A stretch of 35,185 nt of DNA from Clostridiales bacterium. GTDB taxonomy: Bacteria; Bacillota; Clostridia; Lachnospirales; WQUN01. The notes beneath the pieces were generated by a model that saw nothing but the letters and a program-made list of their open reading frames with translations, was not told the origin of the DNA and ran no database searches. Shown piece after piece: positions 23,539 through 32,044 of the stretch. Numbering within the stretch: position 1 is the stretch's first letter; the number at the start of each line of letters is the position of its first letter. A program made the translations under genes and the position numbers. The DNA lies in contig JAISVZ010000044.1 in assembly GCA_031271295.1 (NCBI GenBank), positions 1-35,185 on the forward strand, read 5' to 3'.

Positions 23539-25248
23539 ATGAAAGCAAAGAAACTAATCAGTTTGTGGTTAACAGTTGCTTTGGTTGCGGTAACTGCCTT
23601 TGGCTCCGGTGTTTTATCAGTATCGGCGGCCGATGTTGAAAAAACTGTTGTTGAGCTTGGCGATTTTACCGCTTCCAACAACGACAACCAGAAGGGCTGG
23701 GCTACAAACGGCTATGAAGGTGTTGCAACTAATTTAACGATGGACGACGTTAAAGCAAACAAGTACCTTATTCTTGAATTGGGCGAAGCTCCCGTCGGCG
23801 ATGTGCAGTTTATTTGGCAGGGCGACGGCGACGCCGACGAAGGAGGAAGCGGCTGGAACCAAACAGACGGTGTTATCTCAGGCGGAACCAGCGCAGTTAT
23901 ATTTATTCGTGACCTGTCGTATGAGATATCAAACTATGACGAAATGATATCCGGAACCGGAGCTAAGTTTTTCTTAGGCTATTACGATGATACCATTGCA
24001 GACCTCCAGATTAAAAGAGCTTATCTGTCCAATGTAGGTGAAATTACGCCCGATCCATCCTGGAGCCTCGTAAATGAATGGAGATTTACGAATCCTGATG
24101 TTGATCTTACCGGGGTAAGCGCTTCCGGCGGTGCTGAGGTTAATCTTGCCGTTACATCCGCTTCGGCGTATTATTATACCGCATCCGCTACGGCATTATC
24201 AGTAACAAGTGCCGGAGCGCTATCTTACGACGGTGTTAGTTTTACAAAAACAGGCGGTTATTCATTCGATGCAAATAAAGCTTACTCTATAGTGTTGGAT
24301 GGTATAGCAGGCTACGACGATGACACTTTCGCTCACCAAAATATAACCATAGGCTTGGAATATGCCGGAAAGGATGCCGCCGGAGACCCTATAAGTTACG
24401 GTTCGGCGGTGCATCAATCCACCTTGGAACCCGACGATTTAATAGGTTTTTGGTCTGTACTTGTGCCCGCTGCAGATAATGGCATTGCTGCCTTAGACGA
24501 GATCAGAGTTACAATTACGGATACTTACGATCCTGCTGTATCCTTTGAACTTTTTTATGTGGCAATATATGAGTACGATGGCGGAGGCACAGACCCTATA
24601 GATCCGCAGCCGCCTGCTCCGGGGCCGCAAAACCCGGTAATGATCTTCAGCTTCTCATCGGTAGCGGATAGCCCGTCGTTTACGGATGCCTCTCCGGTGA
24701 TTAACGGCGCATCGTCTGTTCCGTACAGAACAGTTGGGGATTCGGCAATTCTTTACCTTCCAACCGCTAAGCTGAACGAGCTTATGGCAAAGGCTGTTGA
24801 TGGCGCCTTGGTTCTTGATTTATCGGACGTTGCAGGCACTGGTAAGGTGAAAATACCAAGAACAGCCCTATACACAATAGGCTATAATGGCCTTGATGTT
24901 GTTATTGCTATTCCGGGCGGCAGCCTGACAATTGCGGCCGATACCGCAAAAGCAATAGCCTTGGCGGCAAAAACCGGTCACGTTACGTTTGTGCTCTCTC
25001 CGGTGGATGTTTCAACACTTTCCGTCAGCCAGCAAATGAAACTTTCTCCCGGGGATATAGTTTACGATTTTGCCGTGCTCTACGATAACTACCCAATTGC
25101 TTACGATGGCACAATTGCCATTAGCATACCGTACGAAGGCGCGCTTCCCGCCCCAAGTTATATATGGGTTAAGGGATTAAACGGAAACATTACGAAGGTT
25201 AACTGCACTTATAACGAAGATGCGGGAACGCTTGAACTTGAGTTATAA
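23539..25248 (+). CDS. Secreted multidomain protein, paralogue 2 (CBM-like; no anchor)
   Basis: 569 residues. The signal peptide (1-31) is nearly that of paralogue 1 (KKLIS, LTVALVA, LSVSAA). Domain A is short (about 32-172; includes GDVQFIWQGDGDADEG). Domain B, about 178-355 (SWSLVNEWRFTNPDVDLTG to SFELFYVAIYE), matches domain B of paralogue 1. After a Pro/Gly linker, the C-terminal domain (about 370-569: FSFSSVADSPSF, KVKIPRTALYTIGYNGLDV, GGSLTIAADTAKAIALAAKT) is clearly homologous to that of paralogue 1. It also stops right after this domain with no anchor. The repeat linker of paralogue 1 is absent. Start: ATG 23539 is 8 nt after GGAG; the frame is open upstream into the pseudoknot element (GTG 23482), which I reject. 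Confidence 0.75.
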   Translation: MKAKKLISLWLTVALVAVTAFGSGVLSVSAADVEKTVVELGDFTASNNDNQKGWATNGYEGVATNLTMDDVKANKYLILELGEAPVGDVQFIWQGDGDADEGGSGWNQTDGVISGGTSAVIFIRDLSYEISNYDEMISGTGAKFFLGYYDDTIADLQIKRAYLSNVGEITPDPSWSLVNEWRFTNPDVDLTGVSASGGAEVNLAVTSASAYYYTASATALSVTSAGALSYDGVSFTKTGGYSFDANKAYSIVLDGIAGYDDDTFAHQNITIGLEYAGKDAAGDPISYGSAVHQSTLEPDDLIGFWSVLVPAADNGIAALDEIRVTITDTYDPAVSFELFYVAIYEYDGGGTDPIDPQPPAPGPQNPVMIFSFSSVADSPSFTDASPVINGASSVPYRTVGDSAILYLPTAKLNELMAKAVDGALVLDLSDVAGTGKVKIPRTALYTIGYNGLDVVIAIPGGSLTIAADTAKAIALAAKTGHVTFVLSPVDVSTLSVSQQMKLSPGDIVYDFAVLYDNYPIAYDGTIAISIPYEGALPAPSYIWVKGLNGNITKVNCTYNEDAGTLELEL

Positions 25249-25302
25249 GCTGAAAAATCAATTAAGCATGAATTTAACATGAATTATTGAAGGTAATTTA
25301 AA

Positions 25303-25348
25303 AAAGGTGCTGTTGCAAACCAATTGTAGGTTTTGCAGCAGCACCTTT
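25303..25348. terminator. Strong bidirectional terminator
   Basis: AAAGGTGCTGTTGCAAA (25303-25319) pairs with TTTTGCAGCAGCACCTTT (25331-25348), one wobble. It serves paralogue 2 (+) and the holin-like gene (-). The core GCTGTTGCAAA / TTTTGC-GC recurs in the rplT terminator at 31274. Confidence 0.9.
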
Positions 25349-25362
25349 CTTTTACACAATTT

Positions 25363-25677
25363 TCATGTTGTGCCGTTCGCATCCGCCTTCTGCGCAATCT
25401 TTTTTTTGACGATATCGGAGAGTAAATCCAAGGCGGGAGCGCCCATGTACCCGGCAAGCGCCGTAAGCCCCGCAGTAAGAAACTGCGAAACTCCGAAGTT
25501 TTTGCACATAAGGTAAACGACTATTCCCACAAATGTGGAAATAACAGATCCAACCATATAATATGAAGCGGAAGGTTTTTTGCCTGTAAGTTTCTCCACG
25601 TCCGCCAATCGTCTTACCAACCCGCCGAACGAAGCAAGAACAACATTAATAAGCACTTCAAGATAATTAGTCTGCAT
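25363..25677 (-). CDS. Holin-like membrane protein (LydA/phage holin type)
   Basis: 104 residues: an N-terminal hydrophobic stretch (NVVLASFGGLVRRL), a charged KLTGKK turn, then two hydrophobic segments (VGSVISTFVGIVVYLMC; FLTAGLTALAGYMGAPALDLL) and a charged Lys-rich tail. The pattern LASFGGLVRRL plus GLTALAGYMGAPALDLL fits LydA-type putative phage holins. No endolysin or other phage gene is nearby, so it may be a domesticated holin. It overlaps the 3' end of the sensor-like gene by 11 bp (25667-25677) and its ribosome binding site (GAGGTGG) lies inside that gene, implying translational coupling. Confidence 0.6.
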   Translation of the reverse strand: MQTNYLEVLINVVLASFGGLVRRLADVEKLTGKKPSASYYMVGSVISTFVGIVVYLMCKNFGVSQFLTAGLTALAGYMGAPALDLLSDIVKKKIAQKADANGTT

Positions 25678-26335
25678 TTAAAACCACCTCTTCTTCGGGT
25701 TCCGGTTTTGTTAATTCACAAGGGCAAAAAGCCTTTAACCAAATTGTGTACTCCATCGTAAGCATGAGTAAAAGACCAATTACACAGATTGGTATAATTA
25801 CGCCGTTTGCGTGTAACTGCCTTTCAAGGATTTTTTTATCAATACACATAAACATGGTGTAATCCTTCGGGCCGCTGTAGAAATGGTGAAAATACAGTAT
25901 TTCCTCAACACCGTTATTTTCAAGGTTAATTTCACCGTTGTCTTTAGAGGCGTAGGCTCTGTTGATGATGGGCATATTTTCTTCGTTTTCTAAAATGGCC
26001 GAAAAATAAGCTTGGTTATATTCAGTATAGTGTTGAATTGTGCCGTTCTCGTCAATCAAAAAAGTTAAAACGGCTTCTTTTTCCCCGAGTGTTTTAGCGT
26101 AGTTTTGAATCATTTGCGTGTATAAATCGCCGTATACGTCGCTTGTGTATCCCTGAGCCGAAAGTTCGTTCAGTTCTCTGGAAAAGCGCTTAACGGATTC
26201 CACGTTGGTGTTGTAAACCAGAGAAAACCCTGTGTCTTTAAAGTACTGAACGGCGTAGTTCAGGAAAAATAAAGTAACAAGCAGTACAACAACCGGCGTA
26301 AGCAGCAGGTATCTTTTTAAAATATTTTTTTTCAT
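25667..26335 (-). CDS. Two-TM protein with extracytoplasmic cache-like domain
   Basis: 222 residues. TM1 about 8-30, an extracytoplasmic domain of about 145 residues (contains AVLTFLIDENGTIQHYTE, a typical cache/PAS-like strand pair), TM2 about 183-203, and a short acidic tail. This resembles the sensor part of a chemoreceptor or histidine kinase, but no signalling output domain follows. The downstream overlapping holin-like gene is the obvious partner. Start: ATG 26335 is 8 nt after GGGGAG; the longer frame from 26350 begins at the ribosome binding site. Unknown function; a ligand-sensing membrane protein is inference. Confidence 0.6.
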   Translation of the reverse strand: MKKNILKRYLLLTPVVVLLVTLFFLNYAVQYFKDTGFSLVYNTNVESVKRFSRELNELSAQGYTSDVYGDLYTQMIQNYAKTLGEKEAVLTFLIDENGTIQHYTEYNQAYFSAILENEENMPIINRAYASKDNGEINLENNGVEEILYFHHFYSGPKDYTMFMCIDKKILERQLHANGVIIPICVIGLLLMLTMEYTIWLKAFCPCELTKPEPEEEVVLNAD

Positions 26336-26526
26336 AGCTTTTCTCCCCATAAATTTTTTTGTAAGTTAACCATCCGGCGCTGCGTTATTTATCAAAACGC
26401 CGTTAGGAAATATTGTCCCGCTTTATAATATGTCCTACTGCAAGAGTGCGTTACTTTTGAAATTATGTTATGATATTTCCGAAGTTCCGGCACCGCCAAG
26501 CAAAATAATTTTGAAGGAGAATAACA

Positions 26527-27723
26527 ATGAAAAATTCAACCTTATCCTCATCCGCGTCCGAGCGTTCCCTTATTTATCAAGCCGCGCCAAAAAAGGAGGT
26601 TCACTGGGTGGGCACATGGGGCGCGTCCCAATACTGCGGCGATAATTCGAACGATGCGGGCAAAGCGTCCGCGTTGGTTATAGGGAAAACTCTGCCCGGA
26701 AAAACCTTGCGGCAAATTATACGCATTACCGCCGGAGGCTCTTGGATGCGCTTTTCATTTTCCAACGAATACGGCAAGTCGCCGGTAGAGATTAATGCGG
26801 CGCATATAGCAAAAGCTGCAGTACCCGCGAAATCGAATATCGATGTTTTGGCGGATACTCCCCTTGCGTTTTCCGGCAAAAAAAGCGTAATTATTCCCGC
26901 AGGGGAAACCGTTACCTCGGATGAGGTTTATTTCCCCGCAAATCCGCTGGAGCGAATTGCGGTATCTTTGTTTTTCGGCGAGATGCCGGATGTTGTAACC
27001 TGTCATGTAGCCTCACGCGCTTACAGTTTCGTGGAAAAAGGAAACGCCGTATCAAATTCTGTTATAGACGGCGATGTTAACACACATTGGTTTGTTCTTA
27101 GCGGCGCGGAAATTTTGGCTCCTTTAAAGAATAAGTCCGTAATAGCCTTTGGGGATTCCATAACCGACGGTTATGGCGTAACCGATGAAACATATACGCG
27201 CTGGACGGATATTCTTGCGCAAAAACTACAGGAAAACGTAAGTACGGCGCACCTTTCCGTTATTAATATGGGAATAGGCACCAACGCGCTGCTAAACCAA
27301 ACCAACCCGCCCGCGGCGATAAGCCGCTTTAGCCGCGATGTTTTAAACCAGCCGGGCGCGGGGTATATGGTATTTTTGATAGGCGCAAACGATATCCCAA
27401 GGATACCGGATACGGTTGAATTTATAGCCGCGCTGGATGAAATTATTCAAAAATCGCAGGATAAGGGAATTAAGGTGTTTGGCGGCACAATTTTACCGCA
27501 GGGGAATTTTGAAAATATTAGGCATGAGATAAACGGCTATCTTCGCGGCCTTTACGCTGCAGGTAAGCTCTACGCCTTGGCGGATTTTGACGAGCTTATG
27601 AAAAACCCCGAAAACCCTATGCGTATGCTGCCAATATATGATAATGACGGCTTGCACCCAAGCTTGGCCGGTTATAAGGCAATGGGCGAATACGTTTATT
27701 CGCTGTTGAGCGCGGAAAAATGA
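26527..27723 (+). CDS. SGNH/GDSL-type hydrolase (esterase-like)
   Basis: 398 residues, no signal peptide. An N-terminal beta domain of about 200 residues (WVGTWGASQY, RQIIRITAGGSWMRFSFSNEYG) precedes the SGNH fold. Block I is FGDSITDGYG with Ser about 211, block II Gly in INMGIGTNAL, block III LIGANDI, and block V DGLHPS with the Asp and His of the triad. This layout is common in two-domain GDSL carbohydrate or lipid esterases; the substrate is unknown. The ATG follows GAAGGAG. It converges with the collagen-like gene, with only 14 bp between stops and no clear terminator. Confidence 0.88.
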   Translation: MKNSTLSSSASERSLIYQAAPKKEVHWVGTWGASQYCGDNSNDAGKASALVIGKTLPGKTLRQIIRITAGGSWMRFSFSNEYGKSPVEINAAHIAKAAVPAKSNIDVLADTPLAFSGKKSVIIPAGETVTSDEVYFPANPLERIAVSLFFGEMPDVVTCHVASRAYSFVEKGNAVSNSVIDGDVNTHWFVLSGAEILAPLKNKSVIAFGDSITDGYGVTDETYTRWTDILAQKLQENVSTAHLSVINMGIGTNALLNQTNPPAAISRFSRDVLNQPGAGYMVFLIGANDIPRIPDTVEFIAALDEIIQKSQDKGIKVFGGTILPQGNFENIRHEINGYLRGLYAAGKLYALADFDELMKNPENPMRMLPIYDNDGLHPSLAGYKAMGEYVYSLLSAEK

Positions 27724-27737
27724 ATTTTAAAATGAAT

Positions 27738-29813
27738 TCAGCACATGTTTAACGCAACCGTTACCTTGGCGCGGTTGTTTTCGGGGAAAATATCTGCGGT
27801 TGACGAATATGCTTCCACACAGTTAACAATGTTTCGCGCCGCGCGGCAGTGAATCGTTCCTGTAAGCAATATCGTTACGGAAGTGCCGGGGTCAAGGCTT
27901 CCCAACCGCAAATAGCCTCTCCACGGCCTCCACCTAAACCCGCCGTCCGATGAGTATATAAGGTTGCAAAGCTCATCCGGCGGAAAACATTCCGCTACCG
28001 TGCCGAAGGCTATGCAAGGGCCGGCGTTTAAAACAATAATTGTATATGTTATAACACCAAGATGCACCGCTACGGTTGGCTGCGCTGTAATTACAACTAT
28101 AATATCGGCGTGAGGAAACATGGGGCCGGGTAAACCCTGTGCGCCCGTGGGGCCGGTTGCGCCTATGGCTCCCGCGATGCCTTGTGCGCCGGTTGCTCCA
28201 GTGGCTCCGGTCAGTCCCGGAATACCTTGCTCGCCAGTTGCGCCTGTCGCCCCCGCGATGCCTTGTGCGCCGGTTGCGCCGGTCGTGCCGGTTGCGCCAG
28301 TCGCCCCCGCAATGCCTTGTGCTCCCGTCGCGCCCGTGGGGCATACCAAACATCTGAATATCTCAACCGGTACGTCGCCGGTCGGTCTTACGAAAACATC
28401 CGGAATGCCGCCGGTTACGGGCGTGTACGAATATGTTACCTGCGCGTTATTAACAGCGGGGTTGGGGTTTGGTACGGATACCGCTTTTGCCTGAAAGGTT
28501 ACGGTTAAAGTTTCGCCGCCTAAAATATCCGGCACAGTAAAACCGGAGTTCGGGTTGGCGGTAGGGTCGCTTACGCCGTTTACGGTAACCGAACCCTGTA
28601 CAAACGATAAGCCCGGCGGAACGGCATCATGAACGCTTACGTTTGTAAGCGGGTTCAAGCCGGGGTTATTCAGTTTTATTGTATAACTTACCGTGTCGCC
28701 AACGCCCAGCATGTCGGTATCCGCTTCTTTTTGCGGGTTGTAGGGCGTTATTGTTACCTCGTTAAGGGCAATGTCGTCTATGGCGTAGTCGTTGCCGTTT
28801 GCTTCCGGTCCTTCGCTTGTAAAGCGCACCGTAAGCGACAAATTGTTCCTTGAATTAATTACAGTGCCAATTTGCTTCCATTCCGGGCTGTTTGTATTAA
28901 GCGGAATGAGTGCGCCCAGCGGAGCTTTGTACAAAACTGTGCCGTCTTGGCCTATTACCTCCACGCCAAGCTTTGGGTCCGCAAGGTCAACGCTCTTTGA
29001 AAGGTTTAATATCCACGAGCTGAAAAGATAATAAGTGTCGGGTTTGGTGTTAACCCTTTGCTCAAAAATTGTCGAGCCGGGAACATCGCCGTTAATAACC
29101 ATCATCCTTCCGGTTTCGTTGCCGGTTGTGCGGTCGGCAACGCGCCACCAAGTTCCCTGTATATTTGGGACGGAGTCGTTCATTACATTTTGAATTGTAT
29201 ATTGATGAAACGCGGGCGTTACACCCACGGTATTTGGCTGAGTATAATCAAACTGCGTGCCGATATTTAGGTAGGGGTTAGGGTTTGCGCCCGTATTTGC
29301 GGGGCTTGCCTGCGGGAATCCGCCGAATGTGCCTGTATCTGCTTCGGTTAACAGGTTTTGCGGCAATACCGTAATATTATTGTCTAAAATAGTTTGAATG
29401 GGCGTGTATTTAACCGGGCCGTTATAAAAATCCCGGTCTGTTATATCCGAACCGGTTACGCTTACCGGTATGGACGAAGGCGTTACCGAATCCAAATTTG
29501 TTGCTCCGTCCGGCGGGTTCGGCGCATAGTTTATTGGCGGAAAGGCGGCGCTTACGGGAGGCGATATTTGCGCCAAAGCAAAATCGCCCGGGGTGGGTGA
29601 GGCTGGTGTGCCGAACGCTTCAATAATAAGGTAATCCCCGTCGGGCACGTTTGTAAACGCATAATTCCCGTCAAAATCCGTTGTCACCGCAAGCATGGCG
29701 TTTGTAGCGGTATTTTGCAAAACTATTGGCACGTTTGCGATGCCGAAAATCGCTTCGAAAGGGTTTGCGGACCTTGTGCGGTCGAATCTGAGTTTTCCGG
29801 ATATTGTCGCCAT
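27738..29813 (-). CDS. Collagen-like protein with two DUF11 domains (possible exosporium/spore-surface)
   Basis: 691 residues, no signal peptide and no sorting signal. N terminus: a CNA-B/SdrD-like or carboxypeptidase-regulatory-like domain (about 15-75, [19 protein letters not shown]). Then a large beta-rich region (about 140-355) ending in [12 protein letters not shown], as in C-terminal ends of jelly-roll domains. A DUF11 domain follows (about 362-485: [33 protein letters not shown]). Next comes a collagen-like Gly-x-y tract (about 493-567, mostly [13 protein letters not shown]), then a second DUF11-type domain to the end. Collagen-like tracts without signal peptides are typical of BclA-type spore surface proteins. 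The sigma-K-like promoter upstream agrees. The ATG follows AAGGGG. Confidence 0.8.
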   Translation of the reverse strand: MATISGKLRFDRTRSANPFEAIFGIANVPIVLQNTATNAMLAVTTDFDGNYAFTNVPDGDYLIIEAFGTPASPTPGDFALAQISPPVSAAFPPINYAPNPPDGATNLDSVTPSSIPVSVTGSDITDRDFYNGPVKYTPIQTILDNNITVLPQNLLTEADTGTFGGFPQASPANTGANPNPYLNIGTQFDYTQPNTVGVTPAFHQYTIQNVMNDSVPNIQGTWWRVADRTTGNETGRMMVINGDVPGSTIFEQRVNTKPDTYYLFSSWILNLSKSVDLADPKLGVEVIGQDGTVLYKAPLGALIPLNTNSPEWKQIGTVINSRNNLSLTVRFTSEGPEANGNDYAIDDIALNEVTITPYNPQKEADTDMLGVGDTVSYTIKLNNPGLNPLTNVSVHDAVPPGLSFVQGSVTVNGVSDPTANPNSGFTVPDILGGETLTVTFQAKAVSVPNPNPAVNNAQVTYSYTPVTGGIPDVFVRPTGDVPVEIFRCLVCPTGATGAQGIAGATGATGTTGATGAQGIAGATGATGEQGIPGLTGATGATGAQGIAGAIGATGPTGAQGLPGPMFPHADIIVVITAQPTVAVHLGVITYTIIVLNAGPCIAFGTVAECFPPDELCNLIYSSDGGFRWRPWRGYLRLGSLDPGTSVTILLTGTIHCRAARNIVNCVEAYSSTADIFPENNRAKVTVALNMC
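28115..28340 (-). repeat. Collagen-like coding tandem repeat
   Basis: A 9-bp-based repeat on the minus strand (Gly-Ala-Thr, Gly-Ala-Gln, Gly-Ile-Ala/Pro) of about 25 triplets. Plus-strand Pro/Ala frames here are shadows. Confidence 0.9.
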
Positions 29814-29841
29814 AAAAATTCCCCTTTATATGTATCTAAAG

Positions 29842-29869
29842 CATATTATGACGGCAGGATGCACGGTGT
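29842..29869 (-). promoter_or_regulatory. Candidate sigma-K-type promoter for the collagen-like gene
   Basis: Minus strand: AC (29869-29868), 17 nt, CATAATATG (29850-29842). The same AC-N17-CATANTATG layout occurs at 10482-10509. The start codon is 29 nt downstream. Confidence 0.4.
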
Positions 29870-29965
29870 TCATAAGAGAAAAAGCAATAAAAAATCCGCG
29901 AAAATTCGTATATATGCTGTTATTTTACCCTTTTGCGCCGTATTGGCGCTTCGCAAAAAAATATC

Positions 29966-29994
29966 TTGACAATTTACCGCTTCGGTGCTACACT
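29966..29994 (+). promoter_or_regulatory. Sigma-A promoter of infC-rpmI-rplT
   Basis: TTGACA (29966-29971), 17 nt, TACACT (29989-29994). Confidence 0.8.
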
Positions 29995-30000
29995 TTCCTT

Positions 30001-30156
30001 CGCAAAGCAGAAGTTCCGCTTCTCACCCACAGCTTACGGCTTACGGTTAATGATTGTAAATCCGGTTTTAAATAATCGTTTATATCAGCGGGCTTTTGCG
30101 CCCGCTTTTTTGTTTCCGTTTTTAAAACGTTAAAAATTTTCAGGAGGTGCTTTTGT
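30001..30156 (+). promoter_or_regulatory. infC operon leader with attenuator
   Basis: A leader of about 155 nt. It contains an early hairpin (AGAAG 30009-30013 / CTTCT 30019-30023), a middle segment with GGTTAATGATTGTAAATCCG, which resembles clostridial infC leaders I remember, and a terminator at 30087-30111. Such leaders in Bacillota are controlled through ribosomal protein L20 or by transcription attenuation. The class cannot be proven by eye. Confidence 0.6.
30087..30111 (+). terminator. Leader terminator (attenuator) upstream of infC
   Basis: AGCGGGC (30087-30093) / GCCCGCT (30100-30106) with a T-run to 30111. It lies 45 nt before the infC start, so readthrough must be regulated. Confidence 0.8.
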
Positions 30157-30663
30157 ATTACAGAGTTAATGTTAAACGAACAAATAAGGGATAAGGAAGT
30201 CCGTCTTATAGATTCCGACGGTACCCAGCTCGGAATTGTACCGGGTAAGGACGCGCTTAAAATGGCGGACGATAAAAAGCTTGATTTGGTAAAAATCTCG
30301 CCCACCGCGAAACCGCCGGTATGCAAAATAATGGACTACAGCAAATTTAAGTTTGACCAAGCCAAACGTGAAAAAGAGGCGCGGAAAAAGCAAAAAACTG
30401 TGGACATTAAAGAATTGCGCCTGTCCCCTAATATTGACAAGCATGATGTTAACGTTAAAGTTAAAAAAGCCTCCGAGTTTTTACAGGACGGCGACAAGGT
30501 AAAAATAACCATCCGTTTCCGCGGGCGTGAACTTGGGCATACGGAAGTAGCCTACGGGATCCTGCATGATTTTGCCGATCAAGTTTCGGCTTACGGTGTG
30601 GTGGAGAAACCTCCGAAAATGGAAGCAAAAAGTATGGCAATGTTTCTTGCCCCAAAATTGTAA
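30157..30663 (+). CDS. infC: Translation initiation factor IF-3
   Basis: Binds the 30S subunit and controls start-codon choice. 168 residues with the AUU start; the protein opens (M)TELMLNEQIRDKEVRLID. Both IF-3 domains are complete: N domain to about 80 (SPTAKPPVCKIMDYSKF), the Lys-rich linker (AKREKEARKKQK), and the C domain (KELRLSPNIDKHDVNVK, VKITIRFRGRELGH). The AGGAGGT at 30142-30148 is 8 nt before ATT 30157 but 20 nt before ATG 30169. AUU is the classical infC start in many bacteria and allows IF-3 to repress itself. It is first in the rpmI-rplT operon. Confidence 0.93.
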   Translation: MTELMLNEQIRDKEVRLIDSDGTQLGIVPGKDALKMADDKKLDLVKISPTAKPPVCKIMDYSKFKFDQAKREKEARKKQKTVDIKELRLSPNIDKHDVNVKVKKASEFLQDGDKVKITIRFRGRELGHTEVAYGILHDFADQVSAYGVVEKPPKMEAKSMAMFLAPKL

Positions 30664-30683
30664 AATAGGAGAGTGTTATAAAA

Positions 30684-30881
30684 ATGCCAAAGTTAAAAAC
30701 AAACAAAGCCGCCGCAAAACGTTTCTCGGTTACCGGAACAGGCAAACTTAAACGTTCGAGGGCTAACAAACAGCACATTCTGGGAAAGAAAAGCCCTAAA
30801 AGAAAAAGAAAGCTGAGAAAGCTTGGCTTGGTATCCGCCGCGAACCACGCGCAAGTTAAAAAGATGCTGCCTTACGAATAA
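30684..30881 (+). CDS. rpmI: Large-subunit ribosomal protein bL35
   Basis: 65 residues, the usual length, Lys/Arg-rich: [14 protein letters not shown], then [13 protein letters not shown] and KRKRKLRK. The ATG follows AGGAGAG. It sits 20 bp after infC and 32 bp before rplT, the conserved operon order. Confidence 0.96.
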   Translation: MPKLKTNKAAAKRFSVTGTGKLKRSRANKQHILGKKSPKRKRKLRKLGLVSAANHAQVKKMLPYE

Positions 30882-30913
30882 GTATAATGAAAATTAACAG
30901 GAGGGTTTTTTAA

Positions 30914-31258
30914 ATGGCCAGAGTAAAAGGCGCGTTAAACGCCAGAAAAAGACATAAAAAAGTTTTAAAGTTAGCAAAGGGTTTTAGAGGCGCAAAAAGC
31001 AAACAATACAGGGCTGCAAAGCAATCCGTTATGCGTTCAATGGCAGCGGCGTTCGCCGGGCGCAAGCAAACCAAAAGGGATTACAGAAAGCTTTGGATAA
31101 CAAGAATTAACGCCGCCGCGCGCGCAAACGGAACCTCTTATTCCAAACTTATGAACGCTCTTAAAGTAAATGGGATAAATATTAACCGCAAAATGCTTGC
31201 CGATATGGCTGTTAACGACGGAAGCGCTTTCGCGGGTTTGGTAAGTAAAGTTCAATAA
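30914..31258 (+). CDS. rplT: Large-subunit ribosomal protein bL20
   Basis: 114 residues, slightly short of the usual 117-119 but complete. Arg/Lys-rich N-terminal extension ([33 protein letters not shown]) and a globular part ([16 protein letters not shown]). It assembles the 50S and, in Bacillus, represses its own operon by binding the leader. The ATG follows AGGAGGG. A terminator follows. Confidence 0.96.
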   Translation: MARVKGALNARKRHKKVLKLAKGFRGAKSKQYRAAKQSVMRSMAAAFAGRKQTKRDYRKLWITRINAAARANGTSYSKLMNALKVNGININRKMLADMAVNDGSAFAGLVSKVQ

Positions 31259-31273
31259 TTATCGGTTAAATAT

Positions 31274-31320
31274 GGGCTGTTGCAAAACTTCTTTTATGGT
31301 TTTGCGGCGGCTCTTTTTTT
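31274..31320 (+). terminator. Terminator of infC-rpmI-rplT
   Basis: GGCTGTTGCAAAAC (31275-31288) pairs with GTTTTGCGGCGGCT (31299-31312) through two wobbles, followed by seven T's. Confidence 0.9.
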
Positions 31321-31447
31321 CATAAGTTGTGTTAAAGCGCTGCTTTGGAAAGATATGATTGATGCGCAAATGTAAGGAGGCCGATATTTGCGGTACTATA
31401 CCAATTGCCGCCTAAATTATCAATTGCTTTGGCGTGATAATAAAAAG

Positions 31448-31476
31448 TTTACAAGAATTACCTCGCGTAGTATTCT
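31448..31476 (+). promoter_or_regulatory. Promoter of a decayed gene
   Basis: TTTACA (31448-31453), 17 nt, TATTCT (31471-31476). A strong ribosome binding site (GAAGGGGG, 31503-31510) and an ATG (31519) follow, but the reading frame is broken. 31321-31447 shows nothing recognisable. Confidence 0.5.
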
Positions 31477-31518
31477 ATAAGAGATCATTTTTATTTAACT
31501 TTGAAGGGGGTTATCTAA

Positions 31519-31747
31519 ATGAAAAGTAAAATCCGTAATATGTTTTCATAAAGATTGGCTTTAATTTTGTTGCCATGCTGACGGATACTGCAAATAATAT
31601 TAAAATAACACAGCGACCGAAAGCGAAATCCCCGTTATTGAGGAAATTCTACGTGACACCGTACGTTTTATTTACTTAAAAGGCTTTGTTCGTTCTGCAC
31701 AAACCCATGAAAAAACTCGTGCGTACTGTTTGAAATACACGAGGTAA
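31519..31747 (+). pseudogene. Decayed short gene (unknown)
   Basis: From ATG 31519 the frame reads MKSKIRNMFS then stops; past the stop it goes on RLALILLLPC, which together looks like a broken signal peptide. In another frame, from 31604 to the TAA at 31745-31747, an open stretch without a start codon contains SEIPVIEEILRDTVRFIYLK and THEKTRAYCLKYTR. These may be parts of one frameshifted gene or of two. Family not recognised. Confidence 0.35.
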
Positions 31748-31758
31748 TGTGGTATGAT
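31730..31758 (+). promoter_or_regulatory. Sigma-A promoter of the toxin-antitoxin operon
   Basis: TTGAAA (31730-31735), 17 nt, TATGAT (31753-31758). It overlaps the longest-ORF ATG at 31754, which therefore cannot be the start. Confidence 0.7.
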
Positions 31759-31786
31759 GAGTTCATTAGTTCGAGGAGGTTTTAAT

Positions 31787-32044
31787 GTGGCTGAAACTAT
31801 AAATGTAACAATCCGCCTTGACAGGGAAATCAAGGAACAGGCAGAAACATTGTTTAGTGATTTGGGAATGAATTTGTCAACAGCGTTTAATATTTTTGCG
31901 CGTCAGTCTTTAAGACAGGGAAAAATACCTTTTGAAATATATGACCCGTTTTACAGCGAAAAAAACCAGGCGCGTCTTGCTCGTTCTATCGCCGAGGCTG
32001 AAGCAGGTAAAGTAACGGTACACGATTTAGTAGAGGTGGATTGA
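31787..32044 (+). CDS. RelB/DinJ-family antitoxin
   Basis: 85 residues. The N-terminal ribbon-helix-helix motif TINVTIRLDREIKEQAETLF and LGMNLSTAFNIFARQSLRQG is the RelB/DinJ signature; the C-terminal part (PFYSEKNQARLARSIAEAEA) is the toxin-binding tail. It neutralises the downstream toxin and should repress the operon. Start: GTG 31787, 7 nt after AGGAGG; the ATG two bases earlier is out of frame and the upstream ATG lies in the promoter. The stop overlaps the toxin start (TGATG). Confidence 0.88.
   Translation: MAETINVTIRLDREIKEQAETLFSDLGMNLSTAFNIFARQSLRQGKIPFEIYDPFYSEKNQARLARSIAEAEAGKVTVHDLVEVD

Noticed and set aside
25363-25677. Prophage or phage-lysis module
   Set aside because: Only one holin-like gene; no endolysin, structural, integrase or repressor genes in the window.
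28120-28508. Pro/Ala- and Arg/Cys-rich plus-strand ORFs
   Set aside because: Antisense shadows of the collagen-like tract.
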